64,000 nucleotides of DNA from Nocardioides immobilis (GTDB lineage: Bacteria > Actinomycetota > Actinomycetes > Propionibacteriales > Nocardioidaceae). Shown piece by piece: positions 37,058-45,647 of the stretch (position 1 is the stretch's first letter; every line of letters starts with the position of its first letter). The notes beneath the pieces are model-generated. The model saw nothing but the letters and a program-made list of their open reading frames with translations, was not told where the DNA came from and made no database searches. A program made the position numbers and the translations under genes. The stretch is taken from positions 57,903-121,902 of the forward strand of contig NZ_QXGH01000029.1 in the NCBI RefSeq assembly GCF_003515065.1. The letters run 5' to 3'.

Positions 37058-38893
37058 ATGACCGATCTCCCTCCCCGCACCGGGGACGACGCGGACGACG
37101 CGCTCCTGCTCGAGCGCGCCCGCGCGGGAGACAGCGACGCGTTCGGTGAGCTCTACAAGCGCGAGATCGACCCGGCGACCCGCCTGGCCCGGATCCTCGT
37201 CGGTGACAACGGGGCCGACGAGCTGGTCGCCGAGTCCTTCGCGAAGGTGCTCGCCCAGCTGCAGGCGGGGCGGGGCCCGACCGACGACTTCCGCGCCTAC
37301 CTGCAGGTCACGATCCGTAACGGGTTCCGCGACGGCCTACGCGGCACCAAGGAGTCGCCGTCGTCCGACCAGCCGTGGCTCCTCGACGACGTACTCCCTC
37401 CGGTGGAAGAGCTCGTCGAGGACCTCGACCGCGACGTCGCCGTGACCGCGCTCGCGACGCTGCCGAGGTCGTGGCAGCAGGTCCTCTGGCACCTCGAGGT
37501 CGAGGGCCGCAAGCCGGCCGAGGTCGCCGGCCTCCTCGACATGGACGCCGGCGCGGTCTCGTCGCTGGCCTACCGGGCCCGCGAGGGCCTCAAGCGCGCC
37601 TACCTCGACCAGCACTTCCAACCGGCCGCGGGTGGCCAGTGCGGCTGGACGCAGACCCGGATGAGCCAGTACGTCCGGGGCGACCTCAGCCCGCGCGCCC
37701 AGCAGAAGGTCGCCGACCACCTCGACGACTGCAGCGCCTGCGGCGTGGCGTTCGTCGCGGTCGACCGGGTCAACCAGAAGCTCGCGGCCTGGCTGTTCCC
37801 CGTCGTCCTCTGGGGCATCGCCGGCGCCAACAAGGGCGGCCTGCTCTGGTTCGCGGGAGCGGCCGGAGCCGGGGGAGCCGGTGCAGCCGGTACGACGCCC
37901 GGTGGATCGCCCGGCGGGTCAGGACCCAACCCGCTCGTGGTCGGCGCGGTCGCCACAGCCGTGGCCTGCGGCCTCGCCGGTGGCGTGGCGTTCGCGGTGG
38001 TGGCGGCCAAGGACGAGCCGCGCGACAACACCACCGCCGAGTCTCCTGTCGCAGACGACGCGAACCAGGATCCGCCTCCGGCCGACCAGCCTCCGGCGAA
38101 CGAGCCACCGGCCAACGAGCCACCCGCCGCCACGTCGACCGACGAGCCGGACGCCTTCGAGCCGCCGGCGGCCGCCCCGACCTCCACCACCCCGACGTCG
38201 GAGCCGACCCAGCCGTCCTCGGAGCCGACCCAGCCATCCTCGGAGCCGACCCAGCCATCCTCGGAGCCGACCGAGCCGACCGAGCCCACCGAGCCCACCG
38301 AACCGCCGGACCCGGTCGAGGTCGTGCCGGAGGCGCCGGTCGAGGTCGACATCTCCGCCTGCGGCACCGACGGCTCCCTCGACCTCCCCGAGACCGAGGG
38401 CGTCAGCTACGACCGGACGGCCGGCAGCGGGACCGAGGGGCCGTGGGAGGTCGAGGCGTCCACAGACGAGGGCTACGTGATCGCCGACGGCGCCACGACC
38501 CACTTCGCAGGCGACCTCGGCGCCTACTACCCGTGCGTCACGCTCACGGACGTCGACGAACAACGCAACGGGCCGCCCCTGATCACCCCCTGGGAGTTCC
38601 GGGTCACGCTGGATGTCCAGGGAACGCGGCCGGCGACGGTCGACGTCGTCTTCGACTTCACCCAGCCGGTGTTCCTCTTCGGCCAGTCCCAGACGGGCTG
38701 GGCCTGCGACGGCGCACTCAACCCACTCGTCCTCCTCGGCGGTCCGGTGACCTGCACGTTCGACTACACCGGCGTGCAGCCTCCCGCGGTCGAGGTCGAT
38801 GCGCGCGCCCTGGTTCCGAACATCAACAAGAGCCCTCCGGGCACGGTCACCGTCAGGTCGAACGGCCAAGTCGTCGACCAGGGAGCGTTCTAG
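37058..38893 (+). CDS. ECF sigma factor fused to zinc-finger anti-sigma and extracellular domain
   Basis: A 611-residue fusion. Residues about 15-95 are sigma region 2 (FGELYKREIDPATRLARIL and ELVAESFAKVLAQLQ), and about 120-180 are region 4 (LATLPRSWQQVLWHLEVEGRKPAEVAGLLDMDAGAVSSLAYRAREGLKRAY). A zinc-binding anti-sigma-like segment follows (Cys195 ... YVRGDLSP ... HLDDCSACG), then hydrophobic segments near 245-275 and 290-315, a Pro/Glu/Thr/Ser linker (about 345-425) and a predicted extracellular domain to the end. The sigma factor would be tethered and freed by proteolysis or conformational change. ATG 37058 has CGAGG upstream. Confidence 0.85.
   Translation: MTDLPPRTGDDADDALLLERARAGDSDAFGELYKREIDPATRLARILVGDNGADELVAESFAKVLAQLQAGRGPTDDFRAYLQVTIRNGFRDGLRGTKESPSSDQPWLLDDVLPPVEELVEDLDRDVAVTALATLPRSWQQVLWHLEVEGRKPAEVAGLLDMDAGAVSSLAYRAREGLKRAYLDQHFQPAAGGQCGWTQTRMSQYVRGDLSPRAQQKVADHLDDCSACGVAFVAVDRVNQKLAAWLFPVVLWGIAGANKGGLLWFAGAAGAGGAGAAGTTPGGSPGGSGPNPLVVGAVATAVACGLAGGVAFAVVAAKDEPRDNTTAESPVADDANQDPPPADQPPANEPPANEPPAATSTDEPDAFEPPAAAPTSTTPTSEPTQPSSEPTQPSSEPTQPSSEPTEPTEPTEPTEPPDPVEVVPEAPVEVDISACGTDGSLDLPETEGVSYDRTAGSGTEGPWEVEASTDEGYVIADGATTHFAGDLGAYYPCVTLTDVDEQRNGPPLITPWEFRVTLDVQGTRPATVDVVFDFTQPVFLFGQSQTGWACDGALNPLVLLGGPVTCTFDYTGVQPPAVEVDARALVPNINKSPPGTVTVRSNGQVVDQGAF
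38198..38273 (+). repeat. 21-bp in-frame tandem repeat
   Basis: Three full copies and one partial copy of a 21-bp unit (TCGGAGCCGACCCAGCCRTC plus C) encode SEPTQPS repeats, then drift into EPT triplets. It lies in the extracellular linker of the sigma fusion and is a likely site of length variation. Confidence 0.85.
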
Positions 38894-39375
38894 AACCCGA
38901 AGCTCGTCAGTGGCGGTACCCGTCCCGACCGCAGCGCATCGAGCACGAACCGCTCGTGCGGCACCACCGGGTCCGGGAGCGCGTCGAGCGGGAACCAGCG
39001 CAGGTCGGCGCACTTGGCGGGTTCGACGATCCGTGGCTCGCCGCTCCAGGTGCGGGCGGCGAAGAAGAAGTCGACCCGCTCGTCGATGGGCAGGTCGTGC
39101 GCCGTACGTTGCATCGCCGTCAGGAACTCCAGCCCGAGGTCGGTGACGTCGACCTCCTCGGCCGCCTCACGCCGCGCGGCCGCCTCCGCGGTCTCGCCCC
39201 GCTCCACGTGGCCGGCGGCAGCAGCCGCCCAGTGCTCGTCCATGTACCCGGTGCCGCGCCGCAATTGGAGCAGCACCTCGGTGACCGCGTCGTCGTACTC
39301 CCGCAGGAAGAAGACGTACGACGCCGGGACGATCACGAAGCGCTCGGCGCCCGTGGCCGGGTCCTGAACGGTCAC
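38890..39375 (-). CDS. NUDIX hydrolase
   Basis: A 161-residue NUDIX protein with a complete box (GHVERGETAEAAARREAAEE), matching Gx5Ex7REUxEE. It should hydrolyse a nucleoside diphosphate linked to another group. GTG 39375 is the only suitable start after the upstream stop. The last 4 bases, CTAG, are shared with the convergent sigma-fusion stop. Confidence 0.9.
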   Translation of the reverse strand: MTVQDPATGAERFVIVPASYVFFLREYDDAVTEVLLQLRRGTGYMDEHWAAAAAGHVERGETAEAAARREAAEEVDVTDLGLEFLTAMQRTAHDLPIDERVDFFFAARTWSGEPRIVEPAKCADLRWFPLDALPDPVVPHERFVLDALRSGRVPPLTSFGF

Positions 39376-39398
39376 CTGAGGTGCTGCCTGGGTGGTGG

Positions 39399-39602
39399 TC
39401 AGTTGATGTCGTCGTCCTGGCCGTCGAGGCCGTCGAGCGCGTCCTTCGCCTTGTCGGCGCCCATGTCGATCTTGTCGCCGAACTTGCCGCCGGTCTTGTC
39501 GTCCACCAGGTCGGCGGCCTTGTCGAGGCCGTCGGCGATCTTGTCGCCCTGGCTGTCGACCGCGTCGGTCAGCTTGTCCTTCGCGCTGTCGAAGAAGCCC
39601 AC
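39399..39602 (-). CDS. MT0933/Rv0909-type small antitoxin-like protein
   Basis: A 67-residue highly charged helical protein (GFFDSAKDKLTDAVDSQGDKIADGLDKAADLVDDKTGGKF), matching the MT0933_antitox family, proposed antitoxins of mycobacterial toxins. GTG 39602 follows AGGGGG. No toxin gene adjoins it; the neighbours are a NUDIX gene and miaA. The small protein between miaB and miaA in many actinobacteria is of this type, so a non-toxin role is possible. Confidence 0.82.
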   Translation of the reverse strand: MGFFDSAKDKLTDAVDSQGDKIADGLDKAADLVDDKTGGKFGDKIDMGADKAKDALDGLDGQDDDIN

Positions 39603-39684
39603 GAGAAACCCCCTGTGTTGATCGATCGGCCCGCTCGCCGGGCCGCGTCCGGCCCACCCTAGCCCGCCTTGGCAGACTGCCACC

Positions 39685-40617
39685 ATGGCCTCAGACAGTC
39701 CCCGATCGACGACTCCGATCGTCGCGATCGTGGGGCCGACCGCTGCCGGCAAGACCAGCCTGTCGCTCGACCTGGCCGAACGTCTCGGTGGCGAGATCGT
39801 CAACACCGACGCCATGCAGCTCTACCGCGGCATGGACATCGGTACGGCGAAGCTGCCCGTCGCCGAGCGGCGCGGCATCCCGCACCACCTGCTCGACCTG
39901 CTCACCGTTCGCGACCCGGCGACCGTGGCGGAGTTCCAGGGCTGGGCCCGCAGGGTGATCGCCGATCTGCGGGACGAGGGCAAGCCGCCGGTGCTGGTCG
40001 GCGGGTCCGCGCTCTACACCCGCGCGGTGCTGGACCGGTTCGAGTTCCCGGGCACCGATCCCGCGCTCCGCGCGACGTGGGAGGCCGAGCTCGCCGTACG
40101 CGGAGCCGCCGACCTGCACGCCCGCCTCGCCGAGCGCGACGCGGAGGCCGCCGCCCGGATCCAGCCGGACAACGGCCGCCGGATCGTCCGCGCGCTCGAG
40201 GTCATCGAGCTCACCGGCCGGCCGTTCTCGGCGACCCTCCCGCAGCTGGAGTACGTCGAGCCCGCCACCGTGCAGATCGGCGTCCGGATCGACCGCGAGC
40301 TGCTCGAGCAGCGGATCCAGCAGCGGGTCGAGGAGATGTTCGACGCCGGCCTCGTCGACGAAGTGCGCCGGCTGCTGGACGACGGCCTCGCCGAGGGCCG
40401 TACGGCGTCGCGGGCGATCGGCTACCAGCAGGTGATCGCCCACCTGGCCGGCGACCTCACCCTCGACGAGGCCCGCGAGCGGACCGTGATCGCCACCCGC
40501 CAGTTCGCCCGCCGCCAGCTCGCCTGGTGGAAGAACGACCCCCGGATCACCTGGGTCGAGCACGACGCTCCCGATCGGGTGGACCAGGCGCTGGCGGTGG
40601 TCGCGGCAGTGATGTAG
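39685..40617 (+). CDS. miaA: tRNA dimethylallyltransferase
   Basis: A 310-residue enzyme that transfers dimethylallyl to N6 of A37 in tRNA, making the substrate of MiaB. P-loop GPTAAGKTSLSLDLA, the DAMQLYRGMDIGTAK motif and C-terminal RQFARRQLAWWKND are present. CAGACT lies 6 bases before the ATG, suggesting a leaderless start. Confidence 0.96.
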   Translation: MASDSPRSTTPIVAIVGPTAAGKTSLSLDLAERLGGEIVNTDAMQLYRGMDIGTAKLPVAERRGIPHHLLDLLTVRDPATVAEFQGWARRVIADLRDEGKPPVLVGGSALYTRAVLDRFEFPGTDPALRATWEAELAVRGAADLHARLAERDAEAAARIQPDNGRRIVRALEVIELTGRPFSATLPQLEYVEPATVQIGVRIDRELLEQRIQQRVEEMFDAGLVDEVRRLLDDGLAEGRTASRAIGYQQVIAHLAGDLTLDEARERTVIATRQFARRQLAWWKNDPRITWVEHDAPDRVDQALAVVAAVM

Positions 40618-40685
40618 TTACATCAGTCGGGCGCTGCGCAAGAACGGTCAGGCGCAGGACCCACCCTCGGGGTGAGACTGTTCGC

Positions 40686-41606
40686 ATGGCCGACACCCCG
40701 CGCGACCGACTCCGCGAGCTGCTCGACGCGGTCCTCGACGAGGACAACCGGACGCTGACCGACATGGCGGGTGACGCGTACGCGTCGCCGTACCACTTCA
40801 ACCGGCTGTTCTCCCGCAGCGCCTACGAGGCACCGGTGGCGATGCGGCGCCGGGTGATGCTCGAGCGGGCGGCGTGGCAGATCCGGCAGGGGACCAGCGT
40901 GACCGACGCGGCGTGGGACGCCGGCTACGAGAGCGTCGAGGGGTTCGGCCGCGCGTTCACGAGGGCGTTCGGGCATCCGCCCAGCACGTACGCCGAGAGC
41001 CACTGGCTCCCCGCCAACAACGGAATCCACTTCCACCCACCGATGTCGCTGTGGGTGCACACCACGGAGCAGCCGATGAACCCGTTGACCGGACAGCTCG
41101 TCGAGCACGACCTCGACGACACCCGCCACCTGCTCGAGGTCGCGAAGGGCCTCCCGGACGAGGAGTACCGCAAGGAGCGCTTCCCTGCCCACACGGTGCT
41201 GCGCTGGGACGGTGAGGACTCGTCCATCGTGAACGTCCTCGAGCACCAGGTCTTCACCAAGGAGGTCTGGCTGGCCGCGATCGAGGGCACCGACTTCCCC
41301 CAGGAGCAGGCCAACGATCCCGCCACGCTGCTGGAGCGGCACGACGCCGTCGCCGCGCGCTGGCTGGGCTTCGTCCGTGACACGGAGAGCCGCGGTGCGT
41401 GGGACGACCGGCTGATCGACGCGCTGTGCGATCCGCCCGAGAGCTTCCAGATGGGCAGCGTGGTCGCGCACGTGTTGTCCTTCGCAGCGCATCGCCGCCA
41501 GCTGGTACGGCAGATGCTGCGCGGCGCCGACGTCGAGATCGACGACGGCGATCCCATCAACTGGCTGCGCGCCCGACGGGGCGAGGACGGAGGAGCCGGC
41601 GCATGA
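40686..41606 (+). CDS. AraC-type regulator with DinB-like C-terminal domain
   Basis: A 306-residue two-domain protein. The AraC DNA-binding domain is at residues about 8-105 (DMAGDAYASPYHFNRLFSRSAYEAPVAMRRRVMLERA and AGYESVEGFGRAFTRAFG). The C-terminal part is a four-helix DinB/YfiT-like fold (VLEHQVFTKEVWLAAIEG and SVVAHVLSFAAHRRQ with spaced histidines that may bind metal). It overlaps the next gene by 4 bases (ATGA) and may regulate it. Confidence 0.87.
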   Translation: MADTPRDRLRELLDAVLDEDNRTLTDMAGDAYASPYHFNRLFSRSAYEAPVAMRRRVMLERAAWQIRQGTSVTDAAWDAGYESVEGFGRAFTRAFGHPPSTYAESHWLPANNGIHFHPPMSLWVHTTEQPMNPLTGQLVEHDLDDTRHLLEVAKGLPDEEYRKERFPAHTVLRWDGEDSSIVNVLEHQVFTKEVWLAAIEGTDFPQEQANDPATLLERHDAVAARWLGFVRDTESRGAWDDRLIDALCDPPESFQMGSVVAHVLSFAAHRRQLVRQMLRGADVEIDDGDPINWLRARRGEDGGAGA

Positions 41607-42175
41607 CGAAGCTGACCTACTACACGGCGACCACGCTCGACGGCTACATCGCCGATCCCGACGACTCGCTCGAGTGGCTCTTCCGGCAGGATCAGGACGA
41701 GAAGGGCCCGCTCAACTACGACGACTTCATCAAGGACATCGGCGCGATCGTGATGGGCGCGACGACGTACGAGTGGGTCCGCGCCCACGAACCCGACCAG
41801 TGGTTCTACTCGATGCCGTCGTGGGTGATGACGCACCGCGACCTCAAGCCGCCGGTCATCGAGGGGGTCGACCCCGACGTGCGGTTCGCGTCCGGCAGCG
41901 TGCGCGAGGTGTACGACGACATGGCGGCTGCCGCGGGTGGCAAGGACCTGTGGGTGGTCGGTGGGGGAGACCTGGTCGGCCAGTTCGCCGACGAGGGCCT
42001 GCTCGACGAGGTGATCACCTACATCGCGCCCGTCACGCTCGGAGCCGGTCGCCCGATCCTGCCGCGCCGACTGGACCTGGAGCTGCTCGAGGCGACGCAG
42101 AACAAGGCGTTCATCGCGGCCCGCTACCGGTACGTCGGGCCGCTGAAGGAGGACCAGCCCCCCGCCGCTGGTTGA
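41603..42175 (+). CDS. Dihydrofolate-reductase-fold (RibD C-terminal) protein
   Basis: A 190-residue RibD-C/DHFR-like reductase (YYTATTLDGYIADPDDSLEWL at the N-terminus, LWVVGGGDLVGQFADEGLLDEVITYIAPVTLGAG at the C-terminus). Such proteins use NADPH, and many are annotated as deaminases/reductases with unknown substrate. It is coupled to the AraC/DinB gene. Confidence 0.9.
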   Translation: MTKLTYYTATTLDGYIADPDDSLEWLFRQDQDEKGPLNYDDFIKDIGAIVMGATTYEWVRAHEPDQWFYSMPSWVMTHRDLKPPVIEGVDPDVRFASGSVREVYDDMAAAAGGKDLWVVGGGDLVGQFADEGLLDEVITYIAPVTLGAGRPILPRRLDLELLEATQNKAFIAARYRYVGPLKEDQPPAAG

Positions 42176-42252
42176 GGTGCGAGGCGCGCCCTCGACATCC
42201 CACACCAGCGGGGGCATGGTGAGACCACGGTTCCGACTCTCGGGAGGTCCCC

Positions 42253-44109
42253 ATGCCCCGTCCGACCGCGCTCGTCGCGTCGTGCGCCCTCGCCCTCGCC
42301 CTGCTCGGCACGTCCACCGGCCTCGACGGTGCCGGCGCTGCGCCGCAGCCCTCGGCCGACCGGTCCGGTGCTCCGCCCGAGACACCGCCCAAGACACCGA
42401 CCGCGGTCGGTCGCGGCGGTGCGGTCAGCTCGGTCGACCCCTACGCGTCGCGGATCGGTCGCCGCGTGCTCGCGCGCGGCGGCAACGCTGTCGACGCCGC
42501 GGTCGCGATGGCGGCGGCACTCGGCGTTACCGAGCCCTACAGTGCGGGGATCGGCGGAGGCGGCTACTTCGTCTTCTACAACGCGAACAACGGCAGGGTG
42601 ACCACCATCGACGGCCGCGAGACCGCGCCCGCGGCGATGCAGCCCGATGCGTTCATCGACCCCGACACCGGCGAGCCGTACCCGTTCTCCCCGGACCTGG
42701 TCACCAGCGGCGTCTCCGTCGGTGTGCCCGGGACGCCGGCGACCTGGGCGCGGGCGCTCAACCGCTGGGGCTCTCTGTCGCTGCGGTCGGCACTGCGGCC
42801 GGCCGCCCGGCTGGCCCGCGATGGCTTCGTCGTCGACGAGACCTTCCGCCTGCAGACCAAGGAGAACGCCGCCCGGTTCCGCACGTTCGAGCCGACGTTC
42901 GACCTGTTCCTGAACGACGGACTGCCGGTGGTCGGCAGCCGCTTCCGCAACCCCGACCTTGCCCGCACCTACGAGCGGCTCGGGAACCGTGGCACGGACT
43001 GGTTCTACGAAGGTCGGCTCGGTGCGCAGATCGCGGCGACGGTCCAGGAGCCGCCGTTGAGCGGCCGGACCGACCTGCCGGCCCCGCCGGGAAGCATGAC
43101 GAGGGCCGACCTCGCCACCTACGAAGCGCTCCTGCAGGCGCCGACCCGGATCGGCTACCGCGGCTACGACGTGTTCGGGATGGCGCCGTCGTCGTCGGGC
43201 GGCACCACGGTGGGGGAGTCGCTCAACATCCTCGAGCAGTTCGACCTCGGTGCGATGCAGCGGCGGGACGTGCTGCACCACTACCTCGAGGCGACGGCGC
43301 TCGCGTTCGCTGATCGCGGCGAGTACGTCGGCGACCCGGCGTACGTCGACGTGCCGACCGAGCAGCTGCTCGACGACACCTTCGCCCGGGAGCGCGCCTG
43401 CCTGATCGACCCCGACACCGCAGCCACCAAGCCGGTCATGCCCGGCGACGTGTCGTCGTACGACGGCGTGTGCGGCGCTGCCGGCGACGGTGCCGCCGAC
43501 TCCGACACCGAGGGCCGCTCGACGACGCACCTCACGACCGCCGATCGCTGGGGCAACGTCGTCGCCTACACGCTGACGATCGAGCAGACCGGCGGCTCGG
43601 GGATCGTGGTCCCCGACCGCGGGTTCATCCTCAACAACGAGCTCACCGACTTCTCGACGGTCTACGACGAGGAGGACCCCAACCGGATCCAGCCCGGCAA
43701 GCGGCCGCGCAGCTCGATGTCGCCGACGATCGTGCTGCGTGACGGGAGGCCGGTGCTCGCGCTCGGCTCGCCCGGTGGGTCGACCATCATCACCACCGTC
43801 CTCCAGGTGCTCGTCAACCGGCTGGACCTCGGCATGACCCTGCCGGGCGCAGTCGCGGCGCCGCGCGCCTCCCAGCGCAACACGACCGCGGTGACCGCCG
43901 AGCAGGCCTTCATCGACAGGTGGGCTGGTGTGCTCGGGGACTACGGTCACCAGTTCGCCGTCGCGGGTCCGCCCGGCACCAGCCGCGCGGAGATCGGGGC
44001 GGTCGCCGCGATCGGGCTCGGGCCGCGCCTGAGGATGACGGCCGTCGCCGAGCCGACGCGGCGGGGTGGTGGGGCGGCGTACGTGGTCCGGCCTACCCTT
44101 GACGAGTGA
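42253..44109 (+). CDS. ggt: Gamma-glutamyltransferase, exported
   Basis: A 618-residue Ntn-hydrolase with a signal peptide (residues 1-29). It is made as one chain and cleaves itself before Thr424 in GRSTTHLTTAD, which becomes the nucleophile. The glycine-rich GSPGGST oxyanion motif and GIGGGGYFVFY of the large subunit are present. It moves gamma-glutamyl from glutathione-like thiols or hydrolyses it. ATG 42253 follows GGGAGG. Its stop overlaps the start of the next gene. Confidence 0.94.
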   Translation: MPRPTALVASCALALALLGTSTGLDGAGAAPQPSADRSGAPPETPPKTPTAVGRGGAVSSVDPYASRIGRRVLARGGNAVDAAVAMAAALGVTEPYSAGIGGGGYFVFYNANNGRVTTIDGRETAPAAMQPDAFIDPDTGEPYPFSPDLVTSGVSVGVPGTPATWARALNRWGSLSLRSALRPAARLARDGFVVDETFRLQTKENAARFRTFEPTFDLFLNDGLPVVGSRFRNPDLARTYERLGNRGTDWFYEGRLGAQIAATVQEPPLSGRTDLPAPPGSMTRADLATYEALLQAPTRIGYRGYDVFGMAPSSSGGTTVGESLNILEQFDLGAMQRRDVLHHYLEATALAFADRGEYVGDPAYVDVPTEQLLDDTFARERACLIDPDTAATKPVMPGDVSSYDGVCGAAGDGAADSDTEGRSTTHLTTADRWGNVVAYTLTIEQTGGSGIVVPDRGFILNNELTDFSTVYDEEDPNRIQPGKRPRSSMSPTIVLRDGRPVLALGSPGGSTIITTVLQVLVNRLDLGMTLPGAVAAPRASQRNTTAVTAEQAFIDRWAGVLGDYGHQFAVAGPPGTSRAEIGAVAAIGLGPRLRMTAVAEPTRRGGGAAYVVRPTLDE

Positions 44110-44741
44110 GCGCCCCCGTCTGGACCGAGATCGCTGACGACGCCGCGCTGACGGCGCTGCTGGGTGTGCCCGGCGAGCGGGTGCTCACCAAGGACCGCGC
44201 GGCACTGTCCGACGACGACCGCGCCTGGCTCGCGGCGTCGCCGTTCTGCCTGGTCGCCACCTCCGATGCGGCCGGCCGCTGCGACGTGTCGCCCAAGGGC
44301 GACCCCGCCGGGTCACTGGTCCATGTCGTCGACGACACCACGGTCGCGATCGCCGAACGGCCGGGCAACCGGCGGGCCGACGGCTACCGCAACATCCTCC
44401 AGAACCCCCATGTCGGCCTTGTCTTCGTGATCCCCGGTCGCGGCGACACGCTCCGCATCAACGGCCGGGCCCGCCTGGTGTCCGACGCCCCGTTCTTCGA
44501 CGCGATGGTCGTCAAGGGGCACCGGCCGGTGCTGGCGCTCGTCGTGGAGATCGAGGAGATCTTCTTCCACTGCTCGAAGGCTTTCCTGCGCTCCCAGCTG
44601 TGGCGCCCCGAGACCTGGGAGCCGGAGGCCCTCGTGGAGCGCCGGGCCGTGCTCGCGCACCGCGCCGAGGCGCCCGACGTACCGGTGGAGGCGCTCGACG
44701 CCCACTACGGCCCGGCGTACGAGGAGAAGCTCTATGGATGA
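44106..44741 (+). CDS. Pyridoxamine 5'-phosphate oxidase-like flavoprotein
   Basis: A 211-residue split-barrel flavoprotein of the MSMEG_1061-like group (FCLVATSDAAGRCDVSPKGDPAG, IAERPGNRRADGYRNILQNPHVGLVFVIPG, FFHCSKAFLRSQLW). It is predicted to bind FMN or F420 and carry out a redox step. GTG 44106 has TACCCT 6 bases upstream. It overlaps dapF by 8 bases. Confidence 0.87.
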   Translation: MSAPVWTEIADDAALTALLGVPGERVLTKDRAALSDDDRAWLAASPFCLVATSDAAGRCDVSPKGDPAGSLVHVVDDTTVAIAERPGNRRADGYRNILQNPHVGLVFVIPGRGDTLRINGRARLVSDAPFFDAMVVKGHRPVLALVVEIEEIFFHCSKAFLRSQLWRPETWEPEALVERRAVLAHRAEAPDVPVEALDAHYGPAYEEKLYG

Positions 44742-45582
44742 GTACCCCTTCCTCAAGGGCCACGGCACCGAGAACGACTTCGTCCTCCTGCCCGACCACG
44801 ACGGCACCGTCCACGGCGACCTCAGCCCCGAGCGGGTGCGGGCGCTGTGCGACCGACGGGCCGGGATCGGCGGCGACGGCGTGCTGCGAGTGGTCTCGAC
44901 GACCTCGATCTACTACCGGCAGCTGGTCGAGCCGGTCGAGACCGAGGCCGAGTGGTTCATGGACTACCGCAACTCCGACGGGTCGCTGTCGGAGATGTGC
45001 GGCAACGGGATCCGCGTCTTCGGTCGTCACCTTGCCCTGGGGGGTCTGGTCGACCCCACCGGCCCGGTGCCGGTCGGCACCCGGGACGGCATCAAGGTCC
45101 TCTCCTTCGCCGGCGGTCGTGCCGACGGCGAGATCACCGTCGACATGGGCACTCCCAAGGTGCTGGAGGAGACCGAGGTGTCGGTCGGCGACCGCACCTG
45201 GCCGGCGCTGCACGTCGACATGGGCAACCCGCACGCGGTCGCGTTCGTCGACGACCTCGCCGACGCCGGCCACCTGCTCGACCCGCCCGTGCACGACGAG
45301 GCGGTCTATCCCCACGGCGTCAACGTGGAGTTCGTCGTACGACGCGCGCCGGCCCATGTTGCGATGCGCGTCCACGAGCGCGGCTCCGGCGAGACCCGCT
45401 CGTGCGGCACCGGCGCCTGCGCGGTGATGGTCGCCGCCGCCCTCGCCGACGCCGCTCCGCGCGACACCGACTACCGGGTCGACCTCCCCGGCGGGACCCT
45501 CCGGATCAGCTGGACCGCCGACGACCGGATCCTGATGACCGGCCCGGCCGTGGTCGTCGCCGCCGGCACGACCTCGCTCTGA
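44734..45582 (+). CDS. dapF: Diaminopimelate epimerase with inserted repeat loop
   Basis: A 282-residue PLP-independent epimerase converting LL- to meso-diaminopimelate for lysine and peptidoglycan. The active-site cysteines are in EMCGNGIRVF and the C-terminal ETRSCGTGACAVM; KGHGTENDFV is the N-terminal motif. Between GVLRVV and EWFMDYRN a variable loop is encoded by an inverted repeat (44892-44943), giving RQLVEPVETEA. Position and cysteines show that function is kept. Confidence 0.96.
   Translation: MDEYPFLKGHGTENDFVLLPDHDGTVHGDLSPERVRALCDRRAGIGGDGVLRVVSTTSIYYRQLVEPVETEAEWFMDYRNSDGSLSEMCGNGIRVFGRHLALGGLVDPTGPVPVGTRDGIKVLSFAGGRADGEITVDMGTPKVLEETEVSVGDRTWPALHVDMGNPHAVAFVDDLADAGHLLDPPVHDEAVYPHGVNVEFVVRRAPAHVAMRVHERGSGETRSCGTGACAVMVAAALADAAPRDTDYRVDLPGGTLRISWTADDRILMTGPAVVVAAGTTSL
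44892..44943. repeat. Inverted repeat inside dapF
   Basis: GGTCTCGAC (44892-44900) pairs with GTCGAGACC (44935-44943), with further partial pairing inside. The right arm, GGTCGAGCCGGTCGAGACC, resembles the 19-bp repeat of miaB. It encodes a variable surface loop of DapF. Confidence 0.6.
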
Positions 45583-45598
45583 TCCGTCGTCTCTGACT

Positions 45599-45640
45599 GT
45601 GACACCGATGGTGTCACGGTCGGCGGCGCACCCCTATGCT
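45599..45640 (+). promoter_or_regulatory. Palindrome and -10 box upstream of the SDR gene
   Basis: GTGACACC-GAT-GGTGTCAC (45599-45617) is a perfect 8-bp dyad lying over the -35 zone of TATGCT (45635-45640), which ends 7 bases before ATG 45648. The dyad may be a repressor site, or a short terminator for dapF 17 bases after its stop. The promoter overlap favours an operator. Confidence 0.55.
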
Positions 45641-45647
45641 CGCCCCC

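Noticed and set aside
39399..39602. Complete toxin-antitoxin locus
   Set aside because: No adjacent toxin frame; the upstream and downstream genes are miaA and a NUDIX hydrolase.
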